64,000 nucleotides of DNA from RYN-230 sp963717125 (GCA_963717125.1 CAVQVG010000004.1:294132-358131), one strand, 5' to 3'; numbered from the stretch's first letter, positions 54,946 through 63,161 are shown. The notes: a model not told the origin generated them from the sequence alone. Numbers and translations are program-made.

Positions 54946-55278
54946 ATAGGGAATTCGTTGGCGCGGTGCTCGGCCCGGGGCACCCCTGCAGGGACGATGC
55001 TGCTCTGCTGGTGGGCGAGCTGTTCGCGCAACAGTGTCCGGCACAGTGGCTCGGCTGCGCCCGGTCGGACGGTCACGGTGGCAGTCGCTGCCGGGGACGG
55101 CGTCATCCGGGTGGAGGTCGCTGACCGGAGCGGTCCTGGAGTGCCGCAACTGCGCCCCGCTGATGGTGAGGCGGAAGGCGGCCGGGGGCTTCAGCTTGTG
55201 GAGTGGCTGTCGGCGCGGTGGGGCTGGCACCGGGATTGTGGGCAGACGGTGACGTGGTTCGAGCTGCGCCACGGCTGA
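54946..55278 (+). pseudogene. RsbW-like ATPase, N-terminally truncated and frameshifted
   Basis: The frame gives FVGAVLGPGHPCRDDAALLVGELF, then switches near 55030 to RNSVRHSGSAAPGRTVTVAVA, VEVADRSGPGVPQLRPADGEAEGGRGLQLVEWLSARWGW and a terminal ELRHG. These are the N, G1 and G2 boxes of the Streptomyces-type ATP-binding proteins. The N-terminal third is missing where the recombinase element begins. Removing one base in TTCGCGCAAC would restore the frame. It cannot be functional as it stands. Confidence 0.65.
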
Positions 55279-55398
55279 CCTCCCCGCGCCCGGCGACGGT
55301 CCTGGCATGTACTTTCGCGGCGAGAGGGTGCGGGTCGTTTGGGCTGGCCGGCTGGGTGCGTGCCCGGTCAGGGCAGCGGGAAACGGGGCACCGACCGT

Positions 55399-55641
55399 GC
55401 CCACGACGCCATCATCCGCGGTCACTGGGGCATCGAAGATCGCCTGCACTGGGTCCGCGACATGGCCTTCGACGAAGACCGCTCGCAGGTCCCCACCGCC
55501 AGCGGCCCGCACATCATGGCCAGCCTGCGCAACCTGGTGATCACCATCCTGCGGCTCGCCGGAGCCGCCAGCATCACCGCCGCCCTGCGGTACCACGCCC
55601 GGCAGCCCAGCCGGCCACTACGAGCGATCATGAACTCCTAA
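55399..55641 (+). pseudogene. ISAs1-family transposase, C-terminal fragment
   Basis: About 80 residues match the end of ISAs1 transposases: IIRGHWGIEDRLHWVRDMAFDEDRSQVPT, then HIMASLRNLVITILRLAGAASITAALRYHARQPSRPL. The catalytic N-terminal part is absent, and the stretch 55279-55398 is not recognisable. Its stop overlaps the convergent GNAT gene by 24 bases. Confidence 0.75.
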
Positions 55642-56109
55642 ACGACTTGCCGGAGCCCTGAGGGAGAGGTTGAGCAGTTCCAGGCCGCTGACCGGCTGGA
55701 AGCCGACTGCCGTATAAAGCCTGAGCGCGGGGCCGTTATCGGCCTCGGTTTGCACTGACACGCGATTGGCACCGGCGGCGCGGGCGTCGTCAACGACATG
55801 CTGGAGCAGGGCATGCGCGATACCTCTGCGACGCTGCTGCGGGGCGACGTACAGGTCGCGGATCGACCAGGCGGTACCGAGCATCAGTGACGCCGGTATG
55901 ACCGTGGTCGTGATGAACCCGCAGGCCTGCCCGGCGTGGATGGCGGCGGCGATCGTCATCCGGTGCCGAGCCAGCTGGCCGTGAAGCCAGTCGTGGGCGA
56001 ACCGGGGGGACGGTGGCTGGCCGTAGTGCGCCCTGTAATCGTCGAACAGGGCAGCTACCTGGCCGAACACCTGGTGGGATGGTGTCATCTGCACAACTGC
56101 TATGGCCAC
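55618..56109 (-). CDS. GNAT-family N-acetyltransferase
   Basis: A 163-residue acyltransferase. The acetyl-CoA pyrophosphate loop is YVAPQQRRRGIAHALLQHVV, preceded by the beta4 strand SIRDLYV, and the C-terminal motif is NRVSVQTEADNGPALRLYTAVGFQPV. The last residues derive from the overlap with the IS fragment. The GTG start has AGGGAGA about 8 bases upstream. The substrate is unknown. Confidence 0.82.
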   Translation of the reverse strand: MAIAVVQMTPSHQVFGQVAALFDDYRAHYGQPPSPRFAHDWLHGQLARHRMTIAAAIHAGQACGFITTTVIPASLMLGTAWSIRDLYVAPQQRRRGIAHALLQHVVDDARAAGANRVSVQTEADNGPALRLYTAVGFQPVSGLELLNLSLRAPASRLGVHDRS

Positions 56110-56271
56110 GGGATCAGTCTCCCTGACGGTGGCAACCTAGGACGGCATCCGGTCAGCTCTCGTAGCCAGACCTTGATCCTGCGATGTCAAGCGATCCATC
56201 TGCCGCACAATCCGCCCACGATCGACCAGACACGGCCAAAATGACTTTGCCGGGGCTCTGGCGGCTTACCT

Positions 56272-57270
56272 CTACCGATTGCTCGGCCCGCGCTGCTGTG
56301 GCGCAGTCGGTATGTAAGCCCAGCTCGACCTGGCGGCGCGCCGCATAAGAGCGTCAATCGCTTCGCGGCGTTCCTTGCTGCGCTGAACGTAGGCACTGGG
56401 ATCATGGCCGTAACACTTCCCACAGCGGTCGAGGATCAGCCCGGAAGCGGAAATAGCGGACTCGGCTGCGGCGCCCACATCCATCACGTTCGGTGTCAGG
56501 GCCAGAGGCCCGCCCGGTTGAGAGCGGTCAACGTCGCGCAAGCCCCAGTAGAGGCTGTGTGTGACGCTGGAGCCGATGTTGTACCAGCTCGGAGAGTCGG
56601 GCAGTAGCTTGGCCATCAGCTCTGTGACGTTGACATCGAGCGGCACCGAGACTTTCGGTGACTCAAGTTCGAGCCGGGTCTTCCTCTTGCGGTTCGGCGA
56701 GTATCCGAAGGTCAATCCGGCACCGGTAATTAGCTCTTGGACGGTGTCGCGCTCGGCGGTGCAGCTATCGTGCATTTGCCGAAAAAGACGCTGGTCGAAG
56801 GACTCGGCGGGGAGCCTCCGTACTCCCCTGAAGCGTTGGTCAGCGCTGTAGTACAGAGCAGCCGCGCCGCGCACGATCCGCTCCTCGCTGCTGATGCCCG
56901 GGTCCATTAGCCAGGCAAACCGGACGGCCGCCTCGCACACGACCCTTGACAGGCTTGCGTGAGAGAACAGGGGCATGGCCCCGTCGCTGCCCAGTGCCCT
57001 GGCCAGGGTCAGCAGATGGTCATAGGCGTTGATGTAAACCAGTGCTGCTTGATGCCGGGTATAGCGCAGAAGGTTGGCCCGGCCTTGCGCCTCGGGATGG
57101 GTGCGCTCCGAGACCGTTTTGTCGTCCTGCTTCCATGGGCAGCCGGGCTGGGGGTGATTTGAGAAGTGCTCCAGCGCCGCGCGGAGGTCCTCGGCTTCTT
57201 CGGTGAGTACCCGGTTGGCGACAAGCACCAGTTCGGGCAACGGGAACCCGGCAGGCGGCCGTATGGTCAT
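56272..57270 (-). CDS. Hypothetical protein
   Basis: A 332-residue, mostly helical protein with no recognised domain. Notable segments are RYTRHQAALVYINAYDHLLTLARALG, SLSRVVCEAAVRFAWLMDPGISSEERIVRGAAALYYSADQRFRGV and SPSWYNIGSSVTHSLYWGLRDVD. A GKCYG region near the C-terminus has two Cys. The ATG has GGAGGA directly upstream, so the start is well supported. Similar proteins of unknown role occur in actinomycetes and look cytosolic. Nothing in 56110-56271 suggests a gene. Confidence 0.68.
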   Translation of the reverse strand: MTIRPPAGFPLPELVLVANRVLTEEAEDLRAALEHFSNHPQPGCPWKQDDKTVSERTHPEAQGRANLLRYTRHQAALVYINAYDHLLTLARALGSDGAMPLFSHASLSRVVCEAAVRFAWLMDPGISSEERIVRGAAALYYSADQRFRGVRRLPAESFDQRLFRQMHDSCTAERDTVQELITGAGLTFGYSPNRKRKTRLELESPKVSVPLDVNVTELMAKLLPDSPSWYNIGSSVTHSLYWGLRDVDRSQPGGPLALTPNVMDVGAAAESAISASGLILDRCGKCYGHDPSAYVQRSKERREAIDALMRRAARSSWAYIPTAPQQRGPSNR

Positions 57271-57460
57271 TCCTCCATGATCGGGGACACCTGGCGGTGG
57301 TTAGAGCCACCCGTCGCATAAGTCCCCGGAGGAATGGGCAAACGTTAGCAGTCACGGCACTAGCCGGTGTCGTGAGTGGTTCGCCTTGTGGAGCTGTACA
57401 GGTGCTCCGTGCGGGGTCTGGGCTGGCAGGCGTGGCTTGGTCGCGCAGGGCATTGGGCTG

Positions 57461-57835
57461 TTAGCGGGCTTGCGGGTGTAACACTCCTGCCTGTGCCTGG
57501 CGGCGCTGGCGCTGCATGGCCAGGGACGGCACCGTGACCGGGGCATCGCTCTGGCCGTGGCCCTCGTCGCGGAGGTCGAGTTCGTCGATGATGGTCGCGG
57601 CTGTCCGCGCCAGCTCGGTGGCCGGGCCGATGGGTTCGGCCCAGGGCCACCAGAAGATCCACTGGCCCGCGAGCGCGGCTGCGATCACGTTGTTGTCAAA
57701 CGAGCAGCCGGGCCGCTCGTCGGGGCAGTAGATGCGCAGCCGGGGCCTTATGCCGTGGGTATACAGGACGCTGCGCACGCCATGCCGGGCCAGTTCTTTG
57801 TGCAGTGCCAGGAGGTGCTGCTCGTCGGGATCCAT
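57461..57835 (-). CDS. Hypothetical protein following the ATPase gene
   Basis: A 124-residue protein: LHKELARHGVRSVLYTHGIRPRLRIYCPDERPGCSFDNNVIAAALAGQWIFWWPWAEPIGP, then a polar tail. The first half looks like a small alpha/beta domain with two Cys (CPDERPGC). It lacks known motifs. The ATG at 57835 follows the ATPase TGA by one base; an in-frame ATG at 57850 would overlap it. It is most likely co-expressed with the ATPase. Confidence 0.62.
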   Translation of the reverse strand: MDPDEQHLLALHKELARHGVRSVLYTHGIRPRLRIYCPDERPGCSFDNNVIAAALAGQWIFWWPWAEPIGPATELARTAATIIDELDLRDEGHGQSDAPVTVPSLAMQRQRRQAQAGVLHPQAR

Positions 57836-57836
57836 G

Positions 57837-58754
57837 TCATGCTTCCGCATCGCCAGTCGAGCCCTGATGGGCCGGCATGTGTGCCAGCCTGCGGGCCGCC
57901 CCGGCCGCATCGTGCGCGTCATGCAGGGCGTGCAGGGGCCGTCCCCGTTGGCTGGTCCGGCCACTGGGCCAGCCAAGCCAGCCGCAGGCATACCGGACCG
58001 CGAGCCCGCCGGGCAGGGTGAGAGTGCCCTGCAGGCGGGTCAGGCTCATTCCAGTTGGAGGCAGGCCGCGCGCGGTCAGTTCCTGCAGCAGAGCCACCAG
58101 CGCCCCGCCTGGGGTCCCGGTGATGGGTTGCGCTGCGGGCTCGCCGGACGTGGCCGCACGGCTAGGCACAGGCCCTGCTGATCCGCGGTTCAGGCAGATG
58201 GCGTAGACGACTTTCCCGCCTGATTGTGGCGTGAGGGATACAGCCCAGTGCGCGGCGAGGCTTTCGACCAGCCGCAGGCCCCGGCCGCTGTCGGCTAGAT
58301 CGTCAGGGTCCTCGCGCACAGGGGGGCGGGGGTTGGCGTCCCATACCGCGATGCAGACCTGTGTCAGGTCCGTGAGCAGCCATAGCCCGACGGGGAAGGC
58401 AACGGACAGGGTCCGTGAGGCTGCGATGGCATTGGTCACGAGTTCCGACACGACGAGTTCGACATCGGCGGTGAGCCCGGTCAGCCGCCATTCCCGCAGG
58501 ATCTGCCGGGCGTGATGCCGCGCCGACGGCACCGAGCTGCCGGCCGGGCTGAGTTCGGTGAAATCCCGCAGGGGCCACCTGCGGATCAGGTCTTCTGCGT
58601 GGCCTTGGGGAGGCGGGGCCGGTACCGGAGCCAGGCTCGGTACGGGCGATGCGCAGGCTGATCGCCACGTCCTCTGTACGGCACCGGTCCCGCCTCCAGC
58701 AGCACGGGCAACGCCAACGGGGGATGGCGTGAGGCCCCCCGTGCTGCCGCTCAT
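57837..58754 (-). CDS. RsbW-like ATP-binding protein with C-terminal extension
   Basis: A 305-residue protein. Residues of about 60-190 form the GHKL ATPase: VELVVSELVTNAIAASRT (N box), VCIAVWDANPRPP (G1), SGRGLRLVESLAAHWAV (G2) and GKVVYAICLN. The C-terminal 110 residues are a separate region (ALVALLQELTARGLPPTGMSLTRLQGTLTLPGGLAVRYACGWLGW) not found in the simple family members. AGGAGGGAT lies before the ATG at 58754, so this start is preferred to 58775. It pairs with the small gene downstream. Confidence 0.8.
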   Translation of the reverse strand: MSGSTGGLTPSPVGVARAAGGGTGAVQRTWRSACASPVPSLAPVPAPPPQGHAEDLIRRWPLRDFTELSPAGSSVPSARHHARQILREWRLTGLTADVELVVSELVTNAIAASRTLSVAFPVGLWLLTDLTQVCIAVWDANPRPPVREDPDDLADSGRGLRLVESLAAHWAVSLTPQSGGKVVYAICLNRGSAGPVPSRAATSGEPAAQPITGTPGGALVALLQELTARGLPPTGMSLTRLQGTLTLPGGLAVRYACGWLGWPSGRTSQRGRPLHALHDAHDAAGAARRLAHMPAHQGSTGDAEA

Positions 58755-58787
58755 CGCAAGATCCCTCCTGGTCATGGGCCGCGCCCT

Positions 58788-58920
58788 CTACATCGCGGAG
58801 AGCGCGAGGTCGGCAAGGCAGGCGCGGTTGCACGGAAACGTGCTGGCGCACGCCGCGCACAGGCCGCCGTTGCTGACGTGCCGGCCGATCTCCTGCTGCG
58901 CGGTCTTAGGCAGGCGGATG
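58788..58920 (-). pseudogene. C-terminal part of a small Cys-rich protein, no start found
   Basis: The minus-strand frame ends with RLPKTAQQEIGRHVSNGGLCAACASTFPCNRACLADLALSAM. The C-x2-C-x5-C-x3-C pattern matches small actinobacterial zinc-ribbon-like proteins often encoded before RsbW-like ATPases. The frame stays open upstream past 59080 but lacks a usable ATG, GTG or TTG, so a frameshift or lost start is likely. Nothing else supports a gene in 58921-59250. Confidence 0.35.
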
Positions 58921-59252
58921 AGCGGCTGGGGCAGGCCAGCGGCAGCCTGCCCGGTGGCAGGCTCCCGGGTGCGCTGTAGCAGGGGCTGTGCGGGGCGCTG
59001 GCCCCCCGGTCGGCATTCCCGGGAGTGCCCCGCGCGCTAAGCCGGCGCTGGCCACCCCCACGGAGGTCAGGGCTGGTCCGTTCATGCTCACGGAGCGCGG
59101 CAATGGTGGTTTATGCATGGCCGAGCGGACCTCCCTGCTGATGAATTGCCTGGCCCCGGCTCGCGCCGCGCTGCGCAACTGGGCTTATTCGTGGGCTCGT
59201 ACGCCCATGTGGGTGTGTATCATCCTGTAGCAGGTTGTCGGCCTGTGCAAGG

Positions 59253-59267
59253 TTGCTCAGTGAGCAA
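59253..59267. promoter_or_regulatory. 15-bp perfect palindrome TTGCTCA-G-TGAGCAA
   Basis: A perfect palindrome with a one-base centre, 43 bases before the XRE gene start. Its two halves match the 7-mers at 2378 and 2408 before the radical-SAM operon. A second palindrome, GCAAATTGC, overlaps its right end. It is probably an operator for an XRE/DUF5753 repressor. Confidence 0.55.
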
Positions 59268-59279
59268 ATTGCTTTGGTA

Positions 59280-59295
59280 CGCAAGTTCGCGCAAG
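59280..59295 (+). promoter_or_regulatory. CGCAAG direct repeat before the XRE gene
   Basis: CGCAAGTTCGCGCAAG holds two CGCAAG copies 10 bases apart. Near-identical elements lie at 61506 and 63162. It ends 5 bases before the ribosome-binding GGAGGG. Confidence 0.5.
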
Positions 59296-59309
59296 GCAGA
59301 GGAGGGCGC

Positions 59310-60167
59310 GTGGCCGGATCCCCGAGCATGAGGCGGCGCAGGCTTGCCGCTGAGCTACGCCGGCTACGTGGTGAAGCGAGCCTGTCGATCGAGGAGACCG
59401 CGGCCAGGCTGAAATGGCCGGGCTCGAAAGTGTCGCGGATCGAGAACCGGCAGGTGGGAGTTTCACCTAGGGATCTTCGGAAGTTGCTGGATCTGTACGG
59501 CGTCGGGGATAGCGCCTTTCGTGAGGAGTTGCTGGAGCTGGGCCGCCGCGCTACCGAGCGTGGCTGGTGGCAGTCCTACAGCGGTGGCGTCATCCCGAAC
59601 GCTTACGCGAACCTGATCGGCCTGGAGGCGGAAGCGGCGACGATCCGGACCTATGAGCCCGAACTCGTGCCGGGCCTGCTCCAGACGGCGGACTATGCCC
59701 GCGCGGTCATCCGGGCTGGCCGACCCGGGGACACTTCCGGCGAGATCGGCAGGCGGGTCGAGGTCCGGCTCGAGCGCCAGGAGGTACTGACCCGCTCCAG
59801 CCCTCCGCCGCCGAAGGTCAGCGTTGTGCTCAACGAGGGGGTGCTGGCACGGCGGGTGGGCGGCCCAGATGTCATGCGGGCGCAGCTCGAGCACCTGGTG
59901 AAAGAACGCGACCGCGCGAACATCACCGTTCAGATCCTCCCGTTCAGCGCGGGTGAGCATCCAGCTATGGTCGGGCCGTTCACCATGCTCACCTTTCTCG
60001 ACCCGGCCGACCCAGGTGTGGTCAATGTCGAGAACGTCATGGGGGCGCTTGCCCTGGAAAAGCCCGAGGACACACAGTCCTACGAAGAGGTCTGGAACGC
60101 GATTCAGGCTAAAGCAGCATCGCCCGCGGACTCGCGGGCAATTATGAGAACGTACGCACTGAGATAA
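59310..60167 (+). CDS. XRE-family regulator with DUF5753 domain
   Basis: A 285-residue regulator. The helix-turn-helix is AAELRRLRGEASLSIEETAARLKWPGSKVSRIENRQVGVSPRDL. The DUF5753 part runs from LVPGLLQTADYARAVI through RRVEVRLERQEVLTR, VVLNEGVLARRVGG and VQILPFSAGEHPAMVGPFTMLTFLDP. The GTG at 59310 follows GGAGGG closely; an ATG at 59328 is the alternative. A DUF397 gene lies 40 bases downstream, the classic partner arrangement. Two operator-like elements lie upstream, so autoregulation is likely. Confidence 0.9.
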   Translation: MAGSPSMRRRRLAAELRRLRGEASLSIEETAARLKWPGSKVSRIENRQVGVSPRDLRKLLDLYGVGDSAFREELLELGRRATERGWWQSYSGGVIPNAYANLIGLEAEAATIRTYEPELVPGLLQTADYARAVIRAGRPGDTSGEIGRRVEVRLERQEVLTRSSPPPPKVSVVLNEGVLARRVGGPDVMRAQLEHLVKERDRANITVQILPFSAGEHPAMVGPFTMLTFLDPADPGVVNVENVMGALALEKPEDTQSYEEVWNAIQAKAASPADSRAIMRTYALR

Positions 60168-60207
60168 TCTCTGGGCGGGGAGAACGGAAAGGGAAGTGCG
60201 GTAATCA

Positions 60208-60411
60208 ATGAAACTGGATCTATCTAAAGCGGCCTGGCGCAAGAGTTCCGCCAGCGGCGCCAACAACAACTGCGTCGAGGTAGCGGGCAACCTGCCGCGC
60301 ATCGTCGCAGTCCGCGACTCCAAGGACCCGGACGGCCCGGCACTAATGGTAACCCGCGAGGAGTGGGGCTCCTTCGCGGCCGGTGTGAAAGCAGGGCGGT
60401 TCGACCTGTAA
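60208..60411 (+). CDS. DUF397 domain protein
   Basis: A 67-residue single-domain protein: AAWRKSSASGANNNCVEVAGNLP, IVAVRDSKDPDGPALMV and the terminal W-x5-V-x4-FDL. It is the usual small partner of the XRE/DUF5753 regulator encoded just upstream. AAGGGAAG precedes the ATG. Confidence 0.9.
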   Translation: MKLDLSKAAWRKSSASGANNNCVEVAGNLPRIVAVRDSKDPDGPALMVTREEWGSFAAGVKAGRFDL

Positions 60412-60498
60412 CACCGCAGTACCAGGTTGGCGGCCCGCATGCGGGGACTCGGGTTCCGGGCCGGCAAAGGCCAGCGATAAATGAAAAGGAATTCATAG

Positions 60499-61308
60499 GT
60501 GAACGGGATCGAAGACCTGCCGGGTATTGACCCCAGCAAAGCACACGTGGCCCGCATGTACGACTACTACCTCGGCGGCAATAACAACTTCGAGTCCGAT
60601 CGCGTCGCCTGCATGGAACTCGACAAGTTAGTACCGGGAACACGCGGGCTGGCCATCAACAACCGCAAGTACCTGGTCCGGGTCGTGCGCACCCTGGCCC
60701 GCGACTACGGGATCAGGCAATTCATCGACATAGGAACCGGGCTGCCCACCCAGGACAACGTGCACCAGGTCGCGAAGGCCGCGCACCCTGACGCGCGGGT
60801 CGTCTACGTCGACAGCGACCCGATCGTGTCGGTCCACGCCAGGGCACTGATTCCCGACGACGGCAGCACCACCTTCCTGCTGGAAGACGTCCGGCACACC
60901 GAGGACATCCTGGACCACCCCGACACCCAGCGGATCATCAACTTCGCCGAGCCCGCCGCCGCGCTGTACATCAGCTTCCTGCACCAGATCCCCGACCGCG
61001 ACGACCCCGCCGCGCTGGTCCGGCGGATGATGGACCGCCTCGCCCCCGGCAGCTTCGTGGCGATTTCCCACCTCGTGTCAGCCGACCCCGAGCTGCGCGG
61101 GCGGCTGACCGACCTGATGCTCAACGCCACCGAGGGCAACTGGGGCCGGGTGCGCACCAAGCCCGAAGTCGCCACGTTCTTCCAGGGTCTGGAGGTCATC
61201 CCGCCCGGCCTGGCCGAGATCACCACCTGGCGGCCCGACGACACGGCCACCGAGGAGCAGACGTTCGACTGGATCGAATACGGCGGCGTCGCCCGGAAGT
61301 CACCGTGA
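60499..61308 (+). CDS. SAM-dependent methyltransferase, SAV2177 type (DUF574)
   Basis: A 269-residue protein of the Streptomyces-specific methyltransferase family. It opens with IDPSKAHVARMYDYYLGGNNNFESDR, the strongly conserved family start, then motif I QFIDIGTGLPTQDNVHQVA, VVYVDSDPIV, LLEDVRHTEDILDHP and FLHQIPDRDDPAALVRRMMDRLAPGSFVAISH. It ends with AEITTWRPDD. The substrate is unknown. The family is often clustered with XRE/DUF397 genes as here. The GTG start follows AAAAGGAATTC. Confidence 0.9.
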   Translation: MNGIEDLPGIDPSKAHVARMYDYYLGGNNNFESDRVACMELDKLVPGTRGLAINNRKYLVRVVRTLARDYGIRQFIDIGTGLPTQDNVHQVAKAAHPDARVVYVDSDPIVSVHARALIPDDGSTTFLLEDVRHTEDILDHPDTQRIINFAEPAAALYISFLHQIPDRDDPAALVRRMMDRLAPGSFVAISHLVSADPELRGRLTDLMLNATEGNWGRVRTKPEVATFFQGLEVIPPGLAEITTWRPDDTATEEQTFDWIEYGGVARKSP

Positions 61309-61370
61309 ATCCCTGACACGGCGCGGGCCCGGTCGAAGACCTGCGATGGCTGGCCGGGCCGCAAGCATCC

Positions 61371-61389
61371 TGTGACCGCAGGGGTCACA
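61371..61389 (+). terminator. Hairpin after the methyltransferase gene
   Basis: TGTGACC and GGTCACA (61371-61377, 61383-61389) form a perfect 7-bp stem with a 5-base loop. No T run follows. It may be a terminator or an operator. Confidence 0.4.
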
Positions 61390-61505
61390 ACAGCGCCAGC
61401 TCGGCGGGCCGGGACCCAAGCGGGGTCTCGGGCCCTCGGGGCCGTGGATGACGGATTTGCGCGGGGCTCTTGACAGCGCCGCCGCGTCAGGTGACCCTCA
61501 GGAGG

Positions 61506-61521
61506 CGCAAGCCTGCGCAAC
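61506..61521 (+). promoter_or_regulatory. CGCAA direct repeat before the second module
   Basis: CGCAAGCCTGCGCAAC carries two CGCAA copies 10 bases apart, ending 20 bases before the GTG at 61542. It matches the elements at 59280 and 63162. Confidence 0.45.
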
Positions 61522-61541
61522 TATCTCACCGGGAGGAAGCA

Positions 61542-61847
61542 GTGGCGTTAGTTTTCCTTGCTATCGACCCAGGGACCGATGGTGACAACTGCCCGGCCGT
61601 TTTTGTTGAGGAAGGCACGGGCGATCTGCTGTTCCAGGGCTGGACGGTCACTGACGCCGCGACGCTGGCGCAAGTCGGCCGGCACAGTCCCCTCGCGGAT
61701 GACGAGTCAGTGGTGAGGCTCCCGGCCCGGATGCGCGCGGTCATCCAGGAGGCGCTCAATGGCCACGGTGCCACCGTTCAGCGAGCTGATCGCGGCCACG
61801 ACAGCCTCGGCCATCCATCTGGAGATGAGGGACGCGTACACGCCTAG
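61542..61847 (+). CDS. Small protein of the second DUF6879/XRE module
   Basis: A 101-residue protein resembling the one at 757-957: VFLAIDPGTDGDNCPAVFVEEGTGDLLFQGWTVTDAATLAQV, then DDESVVRLPARMRAVIQEAL. The GTG follows GGGAGGAAG. Unlike its 66-residue relative it runs on for about 30 residues past the point of similarity, and its last 89 bases overlap the DUF6879 gene in another frame. The extra tail (GATVQRADRGHDS and on) is therefore probably dispensable read-through from a lost stop codon. Confidence 0.7.
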   Translation: MALVFLAIDPGTDGDNCPAVFVEEGTGDLLFQGWTVTDAATLAQVGRHSPLADDESVVRLPARMRAVIQEALNGHGATVQRADRGHDSLGHPSGDEGRVHA

Positions 61848-62268
61848 CGATCGGCGGTTCCTGGACTGGCTGGCAGGAAAGCCAGTCCAGGAACCAGCCA
61901 ATCCCGGGTGGTCGGATCTGGTGCGTGCCCATGTCGCGCGGGGCGTGCGGTTCAGGCGCGCCCGCGTGGTGTCGGAACCCCTGGCCGACTACATCCGGTT
62001 CGAGTACGAGATCACTGACAGCGTCAACGTCGCGGCCGGGGAGCAGGTGCGCTGGCTGCCGCGGCGGCGGGCGTCGGACCTGTGCCTGCCCGGCAACGAC
62101 TTCTGGGTCTTTGACGAGCGGCTCGTCCGGTTTGGCCACTTCGCCGGCGACGGTGAGTTCCTGGATCATGAGCTGTCGGCTGACCCAGCCGTCGTCACAA
62201 TGTGCGCCAGCGCCTTCGAGGCGGTCTGGGAACGCGCCATCCCGCACGCGCGGTACCAGCCCACATGA
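61759..62268 (+). CDS. DUF6879 family protein
   Basis: A 169-residue paralogue of the protein at 954-1469. Shared segments include an aromatic/charged N-terminal helix (AIHLEMRDAYTPSDRRFLDWLAG), VRFRRARVVSEPLADYIRFEYEITDSVNVAAGEQVRWLPRRRASDLCLPGNDFWVFDERLVRFGHF, and DPAVVTMCASAFEAVWERAIPH. The ATG at 61759 lies within the previous gene. A strong 40-base hairpin lies at codons of about 33-46. The XRE gene starts 35 bases after the stop. Confidence 0.8.
   Translation: MATVPPFSELIAATTASAIHLEMRDAYTPSDRRFLDWLAGKPVQEPANPGWSDLVRAHVARGVRFRRARVVSEPLADYIRFEYEITDSVNVAAGEQVRWLPRRRASDLCLPGNDFWVFDERLVRFGHFAGDGEFLDHELSADPAVVTMCASAFEAVWERAIPHARYQPT
61856..61895 (+). repeat. 16-bp perfect inverted repeat inside the DUF6879 gene
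   Basis: GGTTCCTGGACTGGCT (61856-61871) is perfectly complementary to 61880-61895 with an 8-base loop. It encodes part of RRFLDWLAGKPVQEPANPG. The stem begins 9 bases after the stop of the overlapping small gene. It could attenuate or pace translation or transcription, or protect the mRNA. Confidence 0.8.
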
Positions 62269-62303
62269 CCGCCAGGCCCGTTCCCTAACCATCACCCCAG
62301 ACA

Positions 62304-63155
62304 GTGGCTGTCTCACCATCATCCAGCGTTCAGCGCGCCCGGCAGGAGCTAGCCGAGCGGCTGCGGGATATGCGGCTGGACGCCGGGCTGACCGCACGGG
62401 CGCTGTCCGCCGCTGCCGGCTGGCATGAGGCCAAGACCAGCCGGATCGAGTCGGCCAAGCAGGCGCCCAGCGACGCTGACATCCAGGCCTGGTGCCGGGT
62501 CTGCGGAGCAGCCAGCCAGGCACCCGACCTGATCGCGGCCTCCCGCGCCGCCGACTCGATGTACGTGGAGTGGCGGCGGCTGCACCGGACCGGGCTGCGG
62601 CGGGCCCAGCAGACGCGCGTCCCTCTGTATGAGCGCACCCGGGTGTTCAAGGCTTACTGCTCGACCGTGATACCAGGATTCCTCCAGACCCCCGCCTATG
62701 CGACGGCGCTGCTGTCTGCGATCACGACGTTCCGGGGCACCCCCGATGACGTCGAGCAAGCCGTCGCGGCCCGGATGAACCGCAACCGACTGCTGCACGC
62801 CGCCGGGCATCAGTTCAACCTGATCATCGAGGAGTCGGTACTGCGTTACCGGCTGGGCGACCCGGCGACGATGGCCGCCCAGTTGGGCCACTTGCTGGGC
62901 GCCCTCGCGCTTCCCTCCGTGTCCCTGGGGGTGATCCCCTTTTCGGCCCGCGCCCGGCCAATGTGGACGCTAGAAGCCTTCACGGTCTTCGATGACGCAC
63001 GGGTCCACGTCGAACTGCTGTCCGCCCAGGTCACCGTGACGGCACCGAGCGAGATCACCCTCTATGCGCGGGCTTTCGACAGGCTGGCCGACCTGGCCGT
63101 CTACGGGCCCCAGGCGCGCCCGCTCATCACAGCTGCGATCGACGCACTCGGCTGA
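62304..63155 (+). CDS. XRE-family regulator with DUF5753-type domain (paralogue)
   Basis: A 283-residue paralogue of the protein at 1470-2312. The helix-turn-helix is RLRDMRLDAGLTARALSAAAGWHEAKTSRIESAKQAPSDADIQAW. The C-terminal domain has YCSTVIPGFLQTPAYATALL, VAARMNRNRLLHAAGHQFNLIIEESVLRYRLGD and LGVIPFSARA. The two proteins share residue patterns along their whole length, including the W-H/E-x-KxSxIE helix. Its partner genes are the small protein and DUF6879 just upstream. Confidence 0.88.
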   Translation: MAVSPSSSVQRARQELAERLRDMRLDAGLTARALSAAAGWHEAKTSRIESAKQAPSDADIQAWCRVCGAASQAPDLIAASRAADSMYVEWRRLHRTGLRRAQQTRVPLYERTRVFKAYCSTVIPGFLQTPAYATALLSAITTFRGTPDDVEQAVAARMNRNRLLHAAGHQFNLIIEESVLRYRLGDPATMAAQLGHLLGALALPSVSLGVIPFSARARPMWTLEAFTVFDDARVHVELLSAQVTVTAPSEITLYARAFDRLADLAVYGPQARPLITAAIDALG

Positions 63156-63161
63156 TTGCCT

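Noticed and set aside
58906..59178. Minus-strand frame of 90 codons
   Set aside because: Ala/Pro/Arg-rich without motifs or ribosome-binding site; another frame in the same place shows the Cys-rich ending of a known small family.
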